Shown here piece by piece: positions 27,190 to 37,167 of a stretch of DNA of 64,000 nt; within the stretch, counting starts at the first letter, position 1, and each line of letters begins with the position of its first letter. Below the pieces are notes generated by a model. It had not been told where the DNA came from, made no database searches, and worked only from the letters and a program-made list of their open reading frames with translations. This DNA comes from Acinetobacter lwoffii. GTDB lineage: Bacteria > Pseudomonadota > Gammaproteobacteria > Pseudomonadales > Moraxellaceae. Position numbers and translations under genes: made by a program. The stretch covers positions 1 through 64,000 of the forward strand of contig NZ_JALJVC010000003.1 in NCBI RefSeq assembly GCF_022967985.1, in the 5' to 3' direction.

Positions 27190-27306
27190 GAGAATCCTAT
27201 TTATTTTTCGTATCCGATACGTTCAATTTATATACAGTAGACGAGCTATCCATCTTTTAGCGTTAAAACACTAGTGCAATCAACCTATTCTGACTAAATC
27301 TAGCAA

Positions 27307-27340
27307 AAAAAACCTAGTCACCGAAATGACTAGGTTTTTT
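27307..27340 (-). terminator. rne terminator
   Basis: AAAAAACCTAGTCA pairs with TGACTAGGTTTTTT around CCGAAA, 23 bases beyond the rne stop. It is symmetrical and strong. Confidence 0.9.
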
Positions 27341-27362
27341 TAGATGACTGCAATTGAGCAAA

Positions 27363-30300
27363 TTATGATTCAGTTGCAGTATTGGCTTTTTTCGGTGGAC
27401 GACCACGTGGACGACGTGGACGAGCAGCCTGTTTCTCCGCTTTTTCAGCTTCGCTGGCTTCAGTGTCTTCTGTTGTTACTTTGGCCTGATCCTGGGCTTC
27501 TGTAACAGGAGCTTCTGATTCAGCATTTGCTTCAACTGGCGCAGCATCTCTAGGTTGAGCTTCAGTCACTGGAGCCGCTTCTGTAGGAGCTGTATCTACT
27601 GGTGCCGTCGTTTCAGTTGCTTGTTCAGCTGGCTGAGCATTTACGGTTTCTTCAATAGCGATTTCAGTGGTTACTGGAGTTTCAGTTGCCGCTGCTTCAG
27701 CAGACTCTGCTTGCGCTTCTGCTGCTACAGGTGCTTCTGGCTCAGTTTCAACTGCCGGAGCTGTTTCTACTTTGGCCTGTTGCTTGGCTTGTTGCAGGGC
27801 CTGTTCTGCAGCCTGTTTAGCCAGACGGCGACGCTCACGTGGATCGTTTGCGACACGTTTGTCCGACACCGGTTTTGGTGGAGTTAGATCCAGAACTGGA
27901 GCAGGCTCTGCTTCAACCTTAGCTACCGTCACTTGAACATCACGGGTGACCGGTTTTTTCTCTGCGACAGGCGATGCTGCAGCCACCAGACTCGCGTTGT
28001 ACTCTTTTGTGAACTTCTCTAGAGCACGGTTGAAGGTTGGCAATAAACCAAACTGTTCAATGAGCACGGAGCAGTCTTCACCATAAACATGGCGAATCAG
28101 GCTACCAATAGTGAACTGACCCAAAGTTGGTACTTGTGACGGAGTCAACTTTTGAACTGTAGCCTGTTGAGGCTGTCCTTCACGTTGCTGACGACGACGC
28201 TGACGCGGATCGTTGCTGGCACGAGGTTTTTCAGCACTTGATTCTTCCGCTGTCACAACTTCTTCAGCAGGTGCTGTCAGTGCAGCTTCTACTACATTTT
28301 CAGCAGCGGCTTCTTCAACTGGCGCATCTGCCGGTGCAGTAACTTCAACCGCTGGCGTTACAACTGCAGCATTGTCATTCAATGCCACGATTTCGCTTTT
28401 CGCCTGGTCAATATTCACGACCATGGCTGTTGGCATCACGTCTTGACGTGGTGCATCGACCAACTCAACACGAAGCTGCTTGTCATTGACTGCTGGCGCT
28501 TCAACGACTGCAGGTGCTGCTTGTTGAGCCTGCTCATTCAGCACGCTTGGATCGCGGTGGCGATTTGGACGTTCCTGACGTGGCTGGTTACGGCGGTCAC
28601 GACGTGGCATTACCTGTTGAGCCTGTTGTTCATTGTTTTGAACATCATTTTGCTGAGATGGCTCATTGTGATGCTGACGGCGAGAATTACGCTTGTTTTC
28701 ACGTGCTTCATGACGTTGCTCTTGACGAGATACCTGAATCACTTCTTCATGCACCTGATGTTGCTGAGGAGCGGAAGCTTCAGACTGAACCTGCTCACGC
28801 GGTTCTTTGTGCTTCGGATTGCGTGGTTTTTTATTGTTATGACGCGGCGCTCTTTCATCACGCTCTGCCGGTTTTTCAGCATCACGTTCCTGTTTTTGCG
28901 CTACAGTCGATGGTGCAAGGTAGGCATTGCTGCTTGCCGGAGCAGCAGGTTGAGACACTTGCTGTGGCGCAGGTTGTGCCACTGGTGCAGACAATTGACC
29001 GAACTGACCACGGCTCACCGCACCGCCATTGATCATTTGTTCAATTGCTGCAGCTGCATTGTTGGCAGTACGCGATTGATCAACAGTCGCAGCCTGTTTT
29101 TGAACAAACAGGTTTTCTAACCAGGCACATGGGCTAGATGCAGGAGCAGCAACTTGTGCTTGGGCTGGAGCTTGTTGCGCAACAGGTACTTGCTGTGCAT
29201 TTTGGTTTTGCTGGTTACGGCGTTTATTGTTTCTGCCGTTGTTTTGCTGTTGAGCAGGCGCTGGTGCAGCAGCATGCGTATGTTGTTCTTCTTCTAAATG
29301 CCATTCAGATGACTCATAGCCCAACTCTTTTTCACTTGAACGAGTTGCTTCAGTACGTTCATAGCTGGTTGGTGCAAAGCCTTCGGCATTATAAGTGATT
29401 TCATAATGCGGTGTTTCCAGATGCGGGTGAGGCAACACAGTCACACGTACATTTGAAGTCTGTTCTAAATACACCAAGGTGTGACGTTTTTCATTCAATA
29501 AGAAGGCAGCAATTTCGACTGGAACTTCGACTTGAACTTCACCATGACGTTCACGTAGCGCGATTTCTTCCACTTTACGCATAATCGAAAGTGATAAAGA
29601 ACGAAGATCACGGACCATACCGGTGCCATGACAGCGTGGGCAAACGTAGCCAGTCGCTTCTTCAAGAGAAGGACGCAGACGTTGACGGCTCATTTCCATC
29701 AAACCAAAACGTGACAATTGACCGAACTGAATACGGGCACGGTCACTTTGCGTCGCTTCGCGTAGCTTAGCTTCCACCATACGCTGGTTGCGGTCTTTGG
29801 TCATGTCGATAAAGTCGATCACCACCAGGCCACCGATATCGCGTAAACGTAATTGACGCGCGATTTCTTCTGCCGCTTCAATGTTGGTGTTCAACGCGGT
29901 GTCTTCAACGTCGCTACCGCGAGTCGATTTTGCTGAGTTAATGTCAATTGACACTAAAGCTTCAGTTTGGTCGATCACGATCGAACCGCCAGAAGGCAAT
30001 TTTACTTCACGTTCATAAGCGGTTTGAATTTGACTTTCAATCGCGAAATGCGCGAATAAAGGTTCATTTAAGGTATAAGTTTTCAGTTTTTCTAACTGAC
30101 GTGGCATTACCGCTTTTACGAAGTTATAGGCTTCGTTATAGGCTTGTTCTGAGTCAATCAGGATTTCAGCAACATCATCACGCAGGTAGTCACGAATGGC
30201 ACGTGTTACCACACCCGCTTCCTGATGTACCAGCATTGGCGATGGGCCTGAACTTGCCGTGCTCTGGATTTGTGCCCAAAGGTCTAACAAGTGCTGTAAG

Positions 30301-30842
30301 TCGAGTTGCAATTCTTCTTGTGAACGGCCAATCCCGGCAGTACGCACAATCACGCTCATACCACGTGGCACGTTCAGTGTTGCCAGCATTTCTTTCAGTT
30401 CTTCACGCACTGAACCGGAAATCTGACGGCTGATACCACCACCTTTCGGGTTGTTTGGCATTAATACCAAATAACGGCCAGCAAGTGAGATAAAAGTAGA
30501 CAGGGCAGCGCCTTTGTTGCCACGCTCTTCTTTTTCCACCTGAACCAGAAGTTCGGTGCCTTCAGTGATCAGTTCACGGATATTTGAAGTTTGGCGAGGG
30601 TCGGCTTTGTAATATGAATTTGCGATTTCACGCATTGACAGGAAGCCTTGGCGACCTGCACCGTATTCAACGAATACAGCTTCTAAAGAAGGTTCAACGC
30701 GAGTCACGTGACCTTTGTAGATATTGGATTTTTTTTGTTCACGGGTACGATTTTCTAAATCAAAATCGTAAAGACGCTGACCAGTGACAAGTGCAACGCG
30801 AATTTCTTCGGCATGTGTTGCATTAATCAACATACGTTTCAT
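27363..30842 (-). CDS. rne: Ribonuclease E
   Basis: A 1159-residue endoribonuclease, scaffold of the RNA degradosome. The N-terminal about 520 residues are the catalytic half: an S1 domain ('[21 protein letters not shown]'), the magnesium aspartates in '[10 protein letters not shown]' and '[11 protein letters not shown]', and the zinc-link 'CPRCHGTG' for tetramer assembly. The C-terminal half is disordered, rich in Gln, Ala, Pro, Glu and Arg. It holds arginine-rich RNA-binding blocks and ends in an AT-hook-like 'RPRGRPPKK'. This tail should bind partners such as PNPase or a helicase. The long leader upstream may mediate autoregulation. Confidence 0.96.
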   Translation of the reverse strand: MKRMLINATHAEEIRVALVTGQRLYDFDLENRTREQKKSNIYKGHVTRVEPSLEAVFVEYGAGRQGFLSMREIANSYYKADPRQTSNIRELITEGTELLVQVEKEERGNKGAALSTFISLAGRYLVLMPNNPKGGGISRQISGSVREELKEMLATLNVPRGMSVIVRTAGIGRSQEELQLDLQHLLDLWAQIQSTASSGPSPMLVHQEAGVVTRAIRDYLRDDVAEILIDSEQAYNEAYNFVKAVMPRQLEKLKTYTLNEPLFAHFAIESQIQTAYEREVKLPSGGSIVIDQTEALVSIDINSAKSTRGSDVEDTALNTNIEAAEEIARQLRLRDIGGLVVIDFIDMTKDRNQRMVEAKLREATQSDRARIQFGQLSRFGLMEMSRQRLRPSLEEATGYVCPRCHGTGMVRDLRSLSLSIMRKVEEIALRERHGEVQVEVPVEIAAFLLNEKRHTLVYLEQTSNVRVTVLPHPHLETPHYEITYNAEGFAPTSYERTEATRSSEKELGYESSEWHLEEEQHTHAAAPAPAQQQNNGRNNKRRNQQNQNAQQVPVAQQAPAQAQVAAPASSPCAWLENLFVQKQAATVDQSRTANNAAAAIEQMINGGAVSRGQFGQLSAPVAQPAPQQVSQPAAPASSNAYLAPSTVAQKQERDAEKPAERDERAPRHNNKKPRNPKHKEPREQVQSEASAPQQHQVHEEVIQVSRQEQRHEARENKRNSRRQHHNEPSQQNDVQNNEQQAQQVMPRRDRRNQPRQERPNRHRDPSVLNEQAQQAAPAVVEAPAVNDKQLRVELVDAPRQDVMPTAMVVNIDQAKSEIVALNDNAAVVTPAVEVTAPADAPVEEAAAENVVEAALTAPAEEVVTAEESSAEKPRASNDPRQRRRQQREGQPQQATVQKLTPSQVPTLGQFTIGSLIRHVYGEDCSVLIEQFGLLPTFNRALEKFTKEYNASLVAAASPVAEKKPVTRDVQVTVAKVEAEPAPVLDLTPPKPVSDKRVANDPRERRRLAKQAAEQALQQAKQQAKVETAPAVETEPEAPVAAEAQAESAEAAATETPVTTEIAIEETVNAQPAEQATETTAPVDTAPTEAAPVTEAQPRDAAPVEANAESEAPVTEAQDQAKVTTEDTEASEAEKAEKQAARPRRPRGRPPKKANTATES

Positions 30843-31608
30843 GGGTGTAACACCTTATAGTGATACACAGCAAAAAATCGCTATACACGTAGCGAACATC
30901 ACACATCACGGATCAATGGCTCAAATCTGCAATGAATTTCATTGTGGTTTGAGTCTTTTATGACCGAGCTCTATTTAATATAGATGGGCTTCGGTTTTTG
31001 ATTCACGTATTGATGATGGCAATACGGCTTCAATCTTTAAACGGATTAAAGTCACCTGAACGCTTCACTGGCGGACGAGCGGTGCATTGGATGTGTGTAA
31101 CTTTCACTGTCACATTGCTCGAAGATCATCCCTTCTTTATAGAAAGTGTCTTGATACGGAATTGTCGTCGTATCTTTACAAACTGTGCAGATCCAATGCA
31201 TCAACGCTGTAGCCTGAAGTCGTCTTCAGGTTGCGACTAATCTGATGTGTATCAGTTTACGTTTAAAAACCAACAAAGTTGGCGACATATTTTTTAAGAC
31301 AAACTGATTTATGTACCTGAGGTACAATTAAACGCAACAGTTTGCTTTGTTTGCCGATATAATAAGCCTTCGGCGTGGCATAATTCTTTGGGGACCTTCC
31401 CGTATCATGTGAGTCTTTAATTGAACAATCAAGTTCAGAAAAATCTGAAATGATTCAACTTTTACTCACAAACGATGGTTTCCGTGCGCTGACTATATCA
31501 AACCTTGCATCATCTGCCTATGGGCTAAGCTTATGTTTCTTGTGTAAAGCATAACCTAAGTGATCAGTTTTTAATCAATTTTAGTATTTTTTGGGTCATA
31601 GTAACTGT
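30843..31608. promoter_or_regulatory. Long divergent leader region of rne and rluC
   Basis: No gene is seen in 766 bases. Several hairpins are visible: 30918-30953 (CTCAAA.../...TTTGAG with an inner CAATG/CATTG), 31212-31229 (CCTGAAG/CTTCAGG), 31270-31282 (CCAAC/GTTGG) and a palindrome TGTACCTGAGGTACA at 31312-31326. GCATTGGAT near 31084 and ATCCAATGC near 31191 form a longer-range inverted pair. In enterics the rne leader is structured and mediates feedback by RNase E; the same is inferred here. A TATAAT at about 31358 may belong to the rluC promoter. Confidence 0.55.
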
Positions 31609-32565
31609 ATGAATTCTACGCAACAATGGCAAAACGTCACTTGGTTTGAAGTGGATGAACATCAAGATGGACAACGCATCGATAATTTCCTGTTTAGTCG
31701 TCTGAAAGGTGTGCCAAAAAGCCGTATCTATCGTCTGATTCGTGAAGGCCAGGTTCGCGTTAATAAAAAACGCATTAAAGCAGAAACCAAACTCGCAATC
31801 GGTGACCAGATTCGCGTTGCGCCGATTCGCTATGAACAAAAAGATGAATCTGCTGCACCTGTTTCTGACAAAGTGGCACAAGGCTTATTGGCCCGTGTGA
31901 TTTATGAAGATGAAGGTTTGATGGTCGTGAATAAACCTTCCGGGATTGCTGTGCATGGTGGTAGCGGTGTAGCCTATGGCCTGATTGAGGGCTTGCGTGC
32001 CGCAACCGGTAAAAAGTATCTGGAACTGATTCACCGGATTGACCGTGATACTTCCGGTCTGGTGATGATTTCCAAAAAGCGTAGCGTGTTGAAAACATTA
32101 CAAGATATGTTGCGTGAACATAAAATCAAAAAAACCTATGCCGCTGTAGTAAAAGGGCAGGTCAGTCTGGATAAACAGCTGATTGATGCACCTTTACATC
32201 GTTACGAGCTGGCCAATGGTGAACGTCGTGTCTGCGTGTCCCCGAAAGAAGGTAAAGAGTCTAAAACCCAGTGGAATGTGCAGGAACGTTTTATGCATGC
32301 CACACTGGTGTATGCATCTCCGCTTTCTGGTCGTACCCATCAGATTCGTGTTCATGGTTTGAGTATTGGTCATCCGCTAGTAGGCGATGAAAAGTATGGT
32401 CATGAAACAGAATATCGTGGGCCAAAACCACGCCGTTTGTGTTTACATGCAATGCGTCTGGACATTCCGGGCTATCCAGCGATTGAAGCGCCATTGCCGG
32501 AAGATATGCAGAGTCTGGTGGCGCAGTTAAGAGCGCAGAAAGCGGATAAACCGGCTGCCCAATAA
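31609..32565 (+). CDS. rluC: 23S rRNA pseudouridine synthase C
   Basis: RluC forms pseudouridines at positions 955, 2504 and 2580 of 23S rRNA in E. coli. The 318-residue protein has an N-terminal S4 RNA-binding domain ('GQRIDNFLFSRLKGVPKSRIYRLIREGQVRVN'), then the catalytic aspartate in 'ELIHRIDRDTSGLVM', and the C-terminal 'GRTHQIRVHGLSIGHPLVGDEKYG' block. The ATG at 31609 is preferred over an upstream TTG. It is divergent from rne, a common gammaproteobacterial arrangement. Confidence 0.94.
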   Translation: MNSTQQWQNVTWFEVDEHQDGQRIDNFLFSRLKGVPKSRIYRLIREGQVRVNKKRIKAETKLAIGDQIRVAPIRYEQKDESAAPVSDKVAQGLLARVIYEDEGLMVVNKPSGIAVHGGSGVAYGLIEGLRAATGKKYLELIHRIDRDTSGLVMISKKRSVLKTLQDMLREHKIKKTYAAVVKGQVSLDKQLIDAPLHRYELANGERRVCVSPKEGKESKTQWNVQERFMHATLVYASPLSGRTHQIRVHGLSIGHPLVGDEKYGHETEYRGPKPRRLCLHAMRLDIPGYPAIEAPLPEDMQSLVAQLRAQKADKPAAQ

Positions 32566-32582
32566 GGACTTATTTTTTCTTT

Positions 32583-32890
32583 TAATAAATTTAATCCACC
32601 CTCACCCTCCTTTGAAAAAGGAGGGAATTCCCCTATTTCTTAAAGAGGGCTAGGGGAGATTAAATTTCGAAAGAATCCTCTCCCTAAGCAGCACTGCTGA
32701 GCAAGTCTCCTTCTTGCACGTCGTTTAAAGCAGTGCTTTAAACTCGTTCAGGAGAGGGAACGTTACTTATTAAATAGTAATGTTGAATTAAAACTTCATT
32801 GATAATTCGACTTTATTGGTTCTTTTATTAAAGTCATTTGCTTAAGAATGAAAAATTCCTTCTCCTTGTAGGAGAGGGCTTCAAGACTGA
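32583..32890. repeat. Palindromic intergenic repeat cluster
   Basis: About 300 non-coding bases contain nested purine/pyrimidine-rich hairpins. Visible are CCTCCTTT/AAAGGAGG near 32605-32625, CCCCTA/TAGGGG flanking an inner CCTC-rich segment, AGCAG/CTGCT near 32690, and CCTTCTCC/GGAGAGGG near 32860-32880. The composition differs from the AT-rich surroundings. It looks like a multi-copy extragenic repeat; copies elsewhere cannot be tested here. Confidence 0.55.
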
Positions 32891-32911
32891 ATCAAATCTA
32901 GGAAATCTTTT

Positions 32912-33580
32912 ATGAACTCACCTGTAAAATTGGTCATTTTCGATTGGGATGGCACTTTATTTGATTCAGTCGGTCAAATCGTGGCGAGTTTGCAGTTTGC
33001 CGCACAGCAGTTTCAGCAGCCGTTAACGGATGCAGATGCGAAAAGTATTATTGGACTGGGTTTACCTGAAGTTGCACAGCGTTTATTCCCGACAGTACCA
33101 GAATTACATACGGATATTTTGCAGGCTTATTCCGATCATTATGTTGCCAACTCATCAGGAGACTCCTGGTTTGAAGGCGTAGCGCACATGCTCGCAGATT
33201 TACAGCAGCAAGGCGTGAAGCTGGCAGTAGCCACAGGGAAAAGCCGTAAAGGTCTGGATCGTGTATTAAAACAGACGAACAGTGAAGAGCTGTTTGTGAG
33301 TACGCGCGCAGCCAGCGAAACCCATTCTAAACCTCATCCACTCATGTTAGAAGAAATTCTGGCGGAAACCGGTGTGCAGGCTGAACATGCGATTATGGTC
33401 GGTGATACGTCTTATGATCTGGAAATGGCGCAAAATATTGCCATGCCAAGCGTTGGGGTAAGTTATGGTGTGCATGAACCTGAACTTTTAGCACAATTTA
33501 ATCCAGTCTGTATCGTGGATGATGTGGCTGCTTTGCATAGCGCTTTGTTGGCTAAAGTCCAATGGAAACAAGCAGTTTAA
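32912..33580 (+). CDS. HAD-superfamily (IA) phosphatase, Gph-like
   Basis: A 222-residue haloacid-dehalogenase-type hydrolase. Motif I is 'IFDWDGTLFDS' with the nucleophile Asp near residue 10. Motif II is 'LAVATGKSRKG', motif III the Lys of 'HSKPHPLML', and motif IV 'MVGDTSYDLEMA'. Cap and length match the phosphoglycolate phosphatase-like group often adjacent to rluC, so a housekeeping 2-phosphoglycolate or sugar phosphatase role is likely but unproven. Confidence 0.86.
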   Translation: MNSPVKLVIFDWDGTLFDSVGQIVASLQFAAQQFQQPLTDADAKSIIGLGLPEVAQRLFPTVPELHTDILQAYSDHYVANSSGDSWFEGVAHMLADLQQQGVKLAVATGKSRKGLDRVLKQTNSEELFVSTRAASETHSKPHPLMLEEILAETGVQAEHAIMVGDTSYDLEMAQNIAMPSVGVSYGVHEPELLAQFNPVCIVDDVAALHSALLAKVQWKQAV

Positions 33581-33987
33581 TCCAGTATCTTGGTTGTAAT
33601 GAAAAACAAGCAGTTCCCCGGTTTAAATTGGCTGGGGAATGCTGCAGATTTAAGCGCTGGTTCTTATCTTTTAGTCTAAAGTCGTAATTGTACTGATTTT
33701 ATCCGGTCATATTATGGCAGTTATTTTGCTAAATAACGATGTGTTTTAAACAATAAGATTTTGTTTTATTTAATTTTTTATAAATTATTCTTATAGATAA
33801 TAGCTATAGCAAAAAATAAAATAACTATTGGCACAAACGCCGGATTTTTCCCATCCTAAAACTGTTTATTCCTATGCTCGCTCTGAGAAAGGCAGTCCAT
33901 GCGGATGATCAGCCTGATCATTTTCATATTTTCTGTCCTTCTTAGATCCCAGCATAAGCCTAATTTTTGCAGTTTAAGGAAACATTG
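33581..33987 (+). promoter_or_regulatory. AT-rich upstream region of mhpDFE with a palindrome
   Basis: No gene is seen. The palindrome ATGATCA-GCC-TGATCAT lies at 33905-33921, 66 bases before the mhpD ATG, where an operator would be expected. AAGGA at 33976 is the ribosome site. The rest is low-complexity AT-rich DNA with several possible promoters. Confidence 0.5.
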
Positions 33988-34785
33988 ATGTCGAATTCTG
34001 CTGTTGTTGAATCAGTTGCACAAGCACTTCGTAGCGCTGAATTATCACAAACTGCGATTGCACCGATTCGCCCGGAACTTGGCGGTGAAAGTGCTGACGT
34101 AGATATCGCCTATGCCGTTCAGGAAGTGAATACCGAGCGTGCTTTGTCTGAAGGTCGCCGTCTGGTGGGTCGTAAAATCGGTTTGACGTCTAAAGTCGTT
34201 CAAGCGCAACTGGGTGTAGATCAGCCGGATTTTGGTATGTTATTTGCCGACATGGCTTATGGCGATGGTGAAGCAATTCCAGCCGGTTTCCTGATTCAGC
34301 CAAAAGTTGAAGCGGAAATCGCATTGGTGATTAACCAGGATTTAACCAAAAAAAAACACACGTATGCAGACATTATCAGCGCAACTGATTATGCATTGCC
34401 TGCAATTGAAGTGGTCGATAGCCGTATCGAAAATTGGAAAATTAGCCTGATTGATACTGTGGCAGATAACGCATCTTCTGCTGCATTTGTCTTGGGTTCT
34501 CAGCCAGTTAAATTAGAAAATCTTGATCTGGTGAACTGCAAGATGGTGATGACGCGCGGTGAGGAAGTCGTTTCTCAAGGCGTGGGTAAAGCATGTCTGG
34601 CAAACCCATTGAATGCTGCTGTTTGGCTGGCAGATGAAATGGTACGCCGTGGTCGTCCGCTGTTAAAAGGTGACATCATCTTGACGGGTGCCTTAGGTCC
34701 AATGGTTGTGGCGCAACCAGGTGATGAATTCAAAGTTGAAATTGAAGGCTTCGGTTCAGTAACCGCTGCATTCGCTGCTGAATAA
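33988..34785 (+). CDS. mhpD: 2-oxopent-4-enoate hydratase (2-hydroxypentadienoate hydratase)
   Basis: MhpD adds water to 2-hydroxypenta-2,4-dienoate, giving 4-hydroxy-2-oxovalerate in the lower meta-cleavage pathway. The 265-residue protein has the fumarylacetoacetase-like core: 'GRKIGLTSKVVQAQLGVDQPDFG', the metal-binding glutamates in 'IQPKVEAEIALV', and 'PAIEVVDSRIENW' and 'KGDIILTGALGP'. ATG 33988 has an AAGGA ribosome site. The aldehyde dehydrogenase and aldolase genes follow at once, matching the E. coli mhpDFE order. Confidence 0.93.
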   Translation: MSNSAVVESVAQALRSAELSQTAIAPIRPELGGESADVDIAYAVQEVNTERALSEGRRLVGRKIGLTSKVVQAQLGVDQPDFGMLFADMAYGDGEAIPAGFLIQPKVEAEIALVINQDLTKKKHTYADIISATDYALPAIEVVDSRIENWKISLIDTVADNASSAAFVLGSQPVKLENLDLVNCKMVMTRGEEVVSQGVGKACLANPLNAAVWLADEMVRRGRPLLKGDIILTGALGPMVVAQPGDEFKVEIEGFGSVTAAFAAE

Positions 34786-34809
34786 TCAAGATTCCAAGAG
34801 AGTACATTC

Positions 34810-35706
34810 ATGAAAAAGATTAAATGTGCAATGATCGGTCCAGGGAATATTGGTACTGATTTGCTTTATAAATTACAACGTAGCGAATGGTTAGAACCTG
34901 TTTGGATGGTGGGGATTGACCCGACTTCTGAAGGTTTGGCGCGTGCTGCGAAAATGGGTTTAAAAACCACAGCTGAAGGCGTTGATGGTCTTCTTCCTCA
35001 TGTGATTGCTGATGACATCAAAATTGCATTCGACGCAACTTCTGCCTATGTCCATGCTGAAAACAGCCGCAAGCTGAATGAACTTGGCGTGTTGATGATC
35101 GACTTAACGCCTGCTGCGATTGGTCCATTTTGTGTACCACCAGTCAACCTTGAAGCATTACTACAAGCGGGCGAAGTACCAAACGTGAACATGGTGACAT
35201 GTGGCGGTCAGGCAACGATTCCGATGGTGGCTGCGGTTTCTCGCGTTCAACCTGTTGAATACGGCGAAATCATTGCAACTGTATCGACTAAGTCGGTTGG
35301 TCCGGGAACGCGTAAAAACATTGATGAATTCACACGTACTACTGCAGGTGCCATTGAGAAAGTCGGCGGCGCGAAACAAGGTAAAGCGATCATCATCATT
35401 AACCCGGCTGAGCCACCTCTAATGATGCGTGATACTGTTCACTGTCTAGTAGAAGGTGAGCCGGATCAGGCAGCGATCACTGAATCTGTACATGCCATGA
35501 TCAAGGAAGTTCAAAAATACGTACCAGGTTACAAGCTTGTAAATGGTCCTGTATTTGATGGCAACCGTGTATCAATTTACTTGGAAGTTGAAGGTCTGGG
35601 TGACTTCCTGCCGAAATACGCAGGCAACCTGGATATTATGACTGCAGCAGCTGCACGTACTGCAGAAATGTTCGCAGAACACGTGTTCAACATCGCTGAA
35701 GCTTAA
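34810..35706 (+). CDS. mhpF: Acylating acetaldehyde dehydrogenase
   Basis: MhpF oxidises acetaldehyde to acetyl-CoA with NAD and CoA. The 298-residue chain has an N-terminal Rossmann segment '[14 protein letters not shown]', the catalytic Cys131 in '[14 protein letters not shown]' and the family block '[14 protein letters not shown]'. In characterised systems it forms a substrate-channelling complex with the aldolase MhpE, encoded 12 bases downstream. Confidence 0.95.
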   Translation: MKKIKCAMIGPGNIGTDLLYKLQRSEWLEPVWMVGIDPTSEGLARAAKMGLKTTAEGVDGLLPHVIADDIKIAFDATSAYVHAENSRKLNELGVLMIDLTPAAIGPFCVPPVNLEALLQAGEVPNVNMVTCGGQATIPMVAAVSRVQPVEYGEIIATVSTKSVGPGTRKNIDEFTRTTAGAIEKVGGAKQGKAIIIINPAEPPLMMRDTVHCLVEGEPDQAAITESVHAMIKEVQKYVPGYKLVNGPVFDGNRVSIYLEVEGLGDFLPKYAGNLDIMTAAAARTAEMFAEHVFNIAEA

Positions 35707-35718
35707 AGGAATACCAAA

Positions 35719-36738
35719 ATGTCTAAGATTATTGTTCATGATATGACTTTGCGTGATGGTATGCACCCGCAGCGCCATCAAACGACTGTTGAGCAAATGA
35801 TTGCAATTTCAACCGCACTTGATGATGCAGGCGTACCTTTAATTGAAGTAACGCACGGTGACGGCCTGGGCGGTTCATCAGTGAACTACGGTTTTGCTGC
35901 TGCAACAGATGAAGAATATTTGTCTGCTGTTGTGCCACGTATGAAAAATGCAAAAATTTCTGCATTGCTTCTTCCTGGTATCGGTACGGTTGACCATTTG
36001 AAAATGGCACATGAAATTGGTGTTTCTACTATTCGTGTGGCGACGCATTGTACTGAAGCGGATTGTTCTGAACAGCACATCACCGCTGCACGTAAACTAG
36101 ACATGGACACTGTGGGCTTCTTGATGCTTGCGCACATGGCAACACCTGAAAAATTGCTTGAAGAAGCAAACAAGATGGTGTCTTACGGTGCAAACTGTAT
36201 CTATGTAACAGATTCAGCAGGTTATATGCTTCCTCAGGATGTGATCGACCGTGTGGGTCACTTACGTCAACACTTGGATCCAAGCATTGAGCTTGGTTTC
36301 CACGGTCACCACAACTTAGGTATGGGTGTATCGAATACTGTTGCTGCGGTTCAAGCAGGTGCGGTACGTGTTGACTTGGCATCTGCAGGTTTAGGTGCTG
36401 GCGCAGGTAATACGCCACTTGAACTGTTTATCGCTGTGGCAAACCGTATGGGTATGGACACTGGTGTTGATCTGTTCAAAGTTCAAGATGTTGCTGAAGA
36501 TCTAGTGATTCCAATGATGCACAACCCGATTCGTGCAGACCGTGATGCGGCAACTTTAGGTTATGCGGGGGTTTACTCTTCATTCCTGTTATTTGCTAAA
36601 CGCGCTGAAGCGAAATACGGCGTATCTGCGCGTGAAATCCTGATGGAACTTGGTCGCCGTGGTACGGTAGGTGGTCAGGAAGACATGATTGAAGACCTGG
36701 CATTAACCATGTCTAAAGCGCGTGAGTTACAAGCTTAA
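35719..36738 (+). CDS. mhpE: 4-hydroxy-2-oxovalerate aldolase
   Basis: MhpE splits 4-hydroxy-2-oxovalerate into pyruvate and acetaldehyde, handing the aldehyde to MhpF. It is a 339-residue metal-dependent class II aldolase of the HMG-CoA-lyase-like (DRE-TIM) group: '[15 protein letters not shown]' at the start, '[15 protein letters not shown]' with the metal histidines, and '[17 protein letters not shown]'. The C-terminal helical domain contacts the dehydrogenase. It is the last gene of the mhpDFE unit. Confidence 0.96.
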   Translation: MSKIIVHDMTLRDGMHPQRHQTTVEQMIAISTALDDAGVPLIEVTHGDGLGGSSVNYGFAAATDEEYLSAVVPRMKNAKISALLLPGIGTVDHLKMAHEIGVSTIRVATHCTEADCSEQHITAARKLDMDTVGFLMLAHMATPEKLLEEANKMVSYGANCIYVTDSAGYMLPQDVIDRVGHLRQHLDPSIELGFHGHHNLGMGVSNTVAAVQAGAVRVDLASAGLGAGAGNTPLELFIAVANRMGMDTGVDLFKVQDVAEDLVIPMMHNPIRADRDAATLGYAGVYSSFLLFAKRAEAKYGVSAREILMELGRRGTVGGQEDMIEDLALTMSKARELQA

Positions 36739-36740
36739 TT

Positions 36741-36760
36741 TTTAATACCGTGGTATTAAA
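36741..36760. repeat. Perfect palindrome after mhpE
   Basis: TTTAATACC and GGTATTAAA flank a GT dinucleotide, directly after the mhpE stop and before the terminator. It could stabilise the mRNA 3' end. Confidence 0.6.
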
Positions 36761-36771
36761 ATAAGGGCAAT

Positions 36772-36800
36772 AAAAAAGCATCCGATTCGGATGCTTTTTT
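36772..36800 (+). terminator. mhpDFE terminator
   Basis: AAAAAAGCATCCGA pairs with TCGGATGCTTTTTT; it is strong and symmetrical. Confidence 0.9.
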
Positions 36801-37167
36801 ATTATTAAGTAGATTTAATAATATATTAAAACTCTGATCTCAGATATTTTAGTTATAGTGATAGGTAGGGATTATTTTAGTTTCATTTTTTCATTAAACA
36901 TAAAAACGATAAATAAAAAATATTATCTTAAAGTTTTTAAAAAAATTGCTCTTATTAATAGAAGAAACAAAAATTTGAATTAAATATCTGGTCAAATTTT
37001 TATTTTCTTTAATCGGTTTAAAATCTAAGAGATTGAGCGCTTAAATCTGGGCTTGAAATATGCAGAGCTAAAAGAGCAAAAGTTTAATACTGTGGTCGGA
37101 TTTTTTATTTAAACCGACTTGCGCATGATGGCTGCATGGATTTTATCAGCTGAATGGGGAACTCATC
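36801..37167 (+). other. AT-rich intergenic region upstream of the porin gene
   Basis: No gene is seen in about 370 very AT-rich bases. A GTCGG/CCGAC inverted pair with a 13-base spacer lies near 37092-37115 and may be an operator or part of the porin promoter. The porin start has no strong Shine-Dalgarno except a GGGG nearby. Confidence 0.4.

Noticed and set aside
27555-29398. Several long plus-strand frames opposite the C-terminal half of rne
   Set aside because: They arise from the low-complexity Ala/Glu/Gln/Pro repeat coding in rne, which keeps all frames open; composition is Cys/Ser/Phe-rich and unlike a protein.
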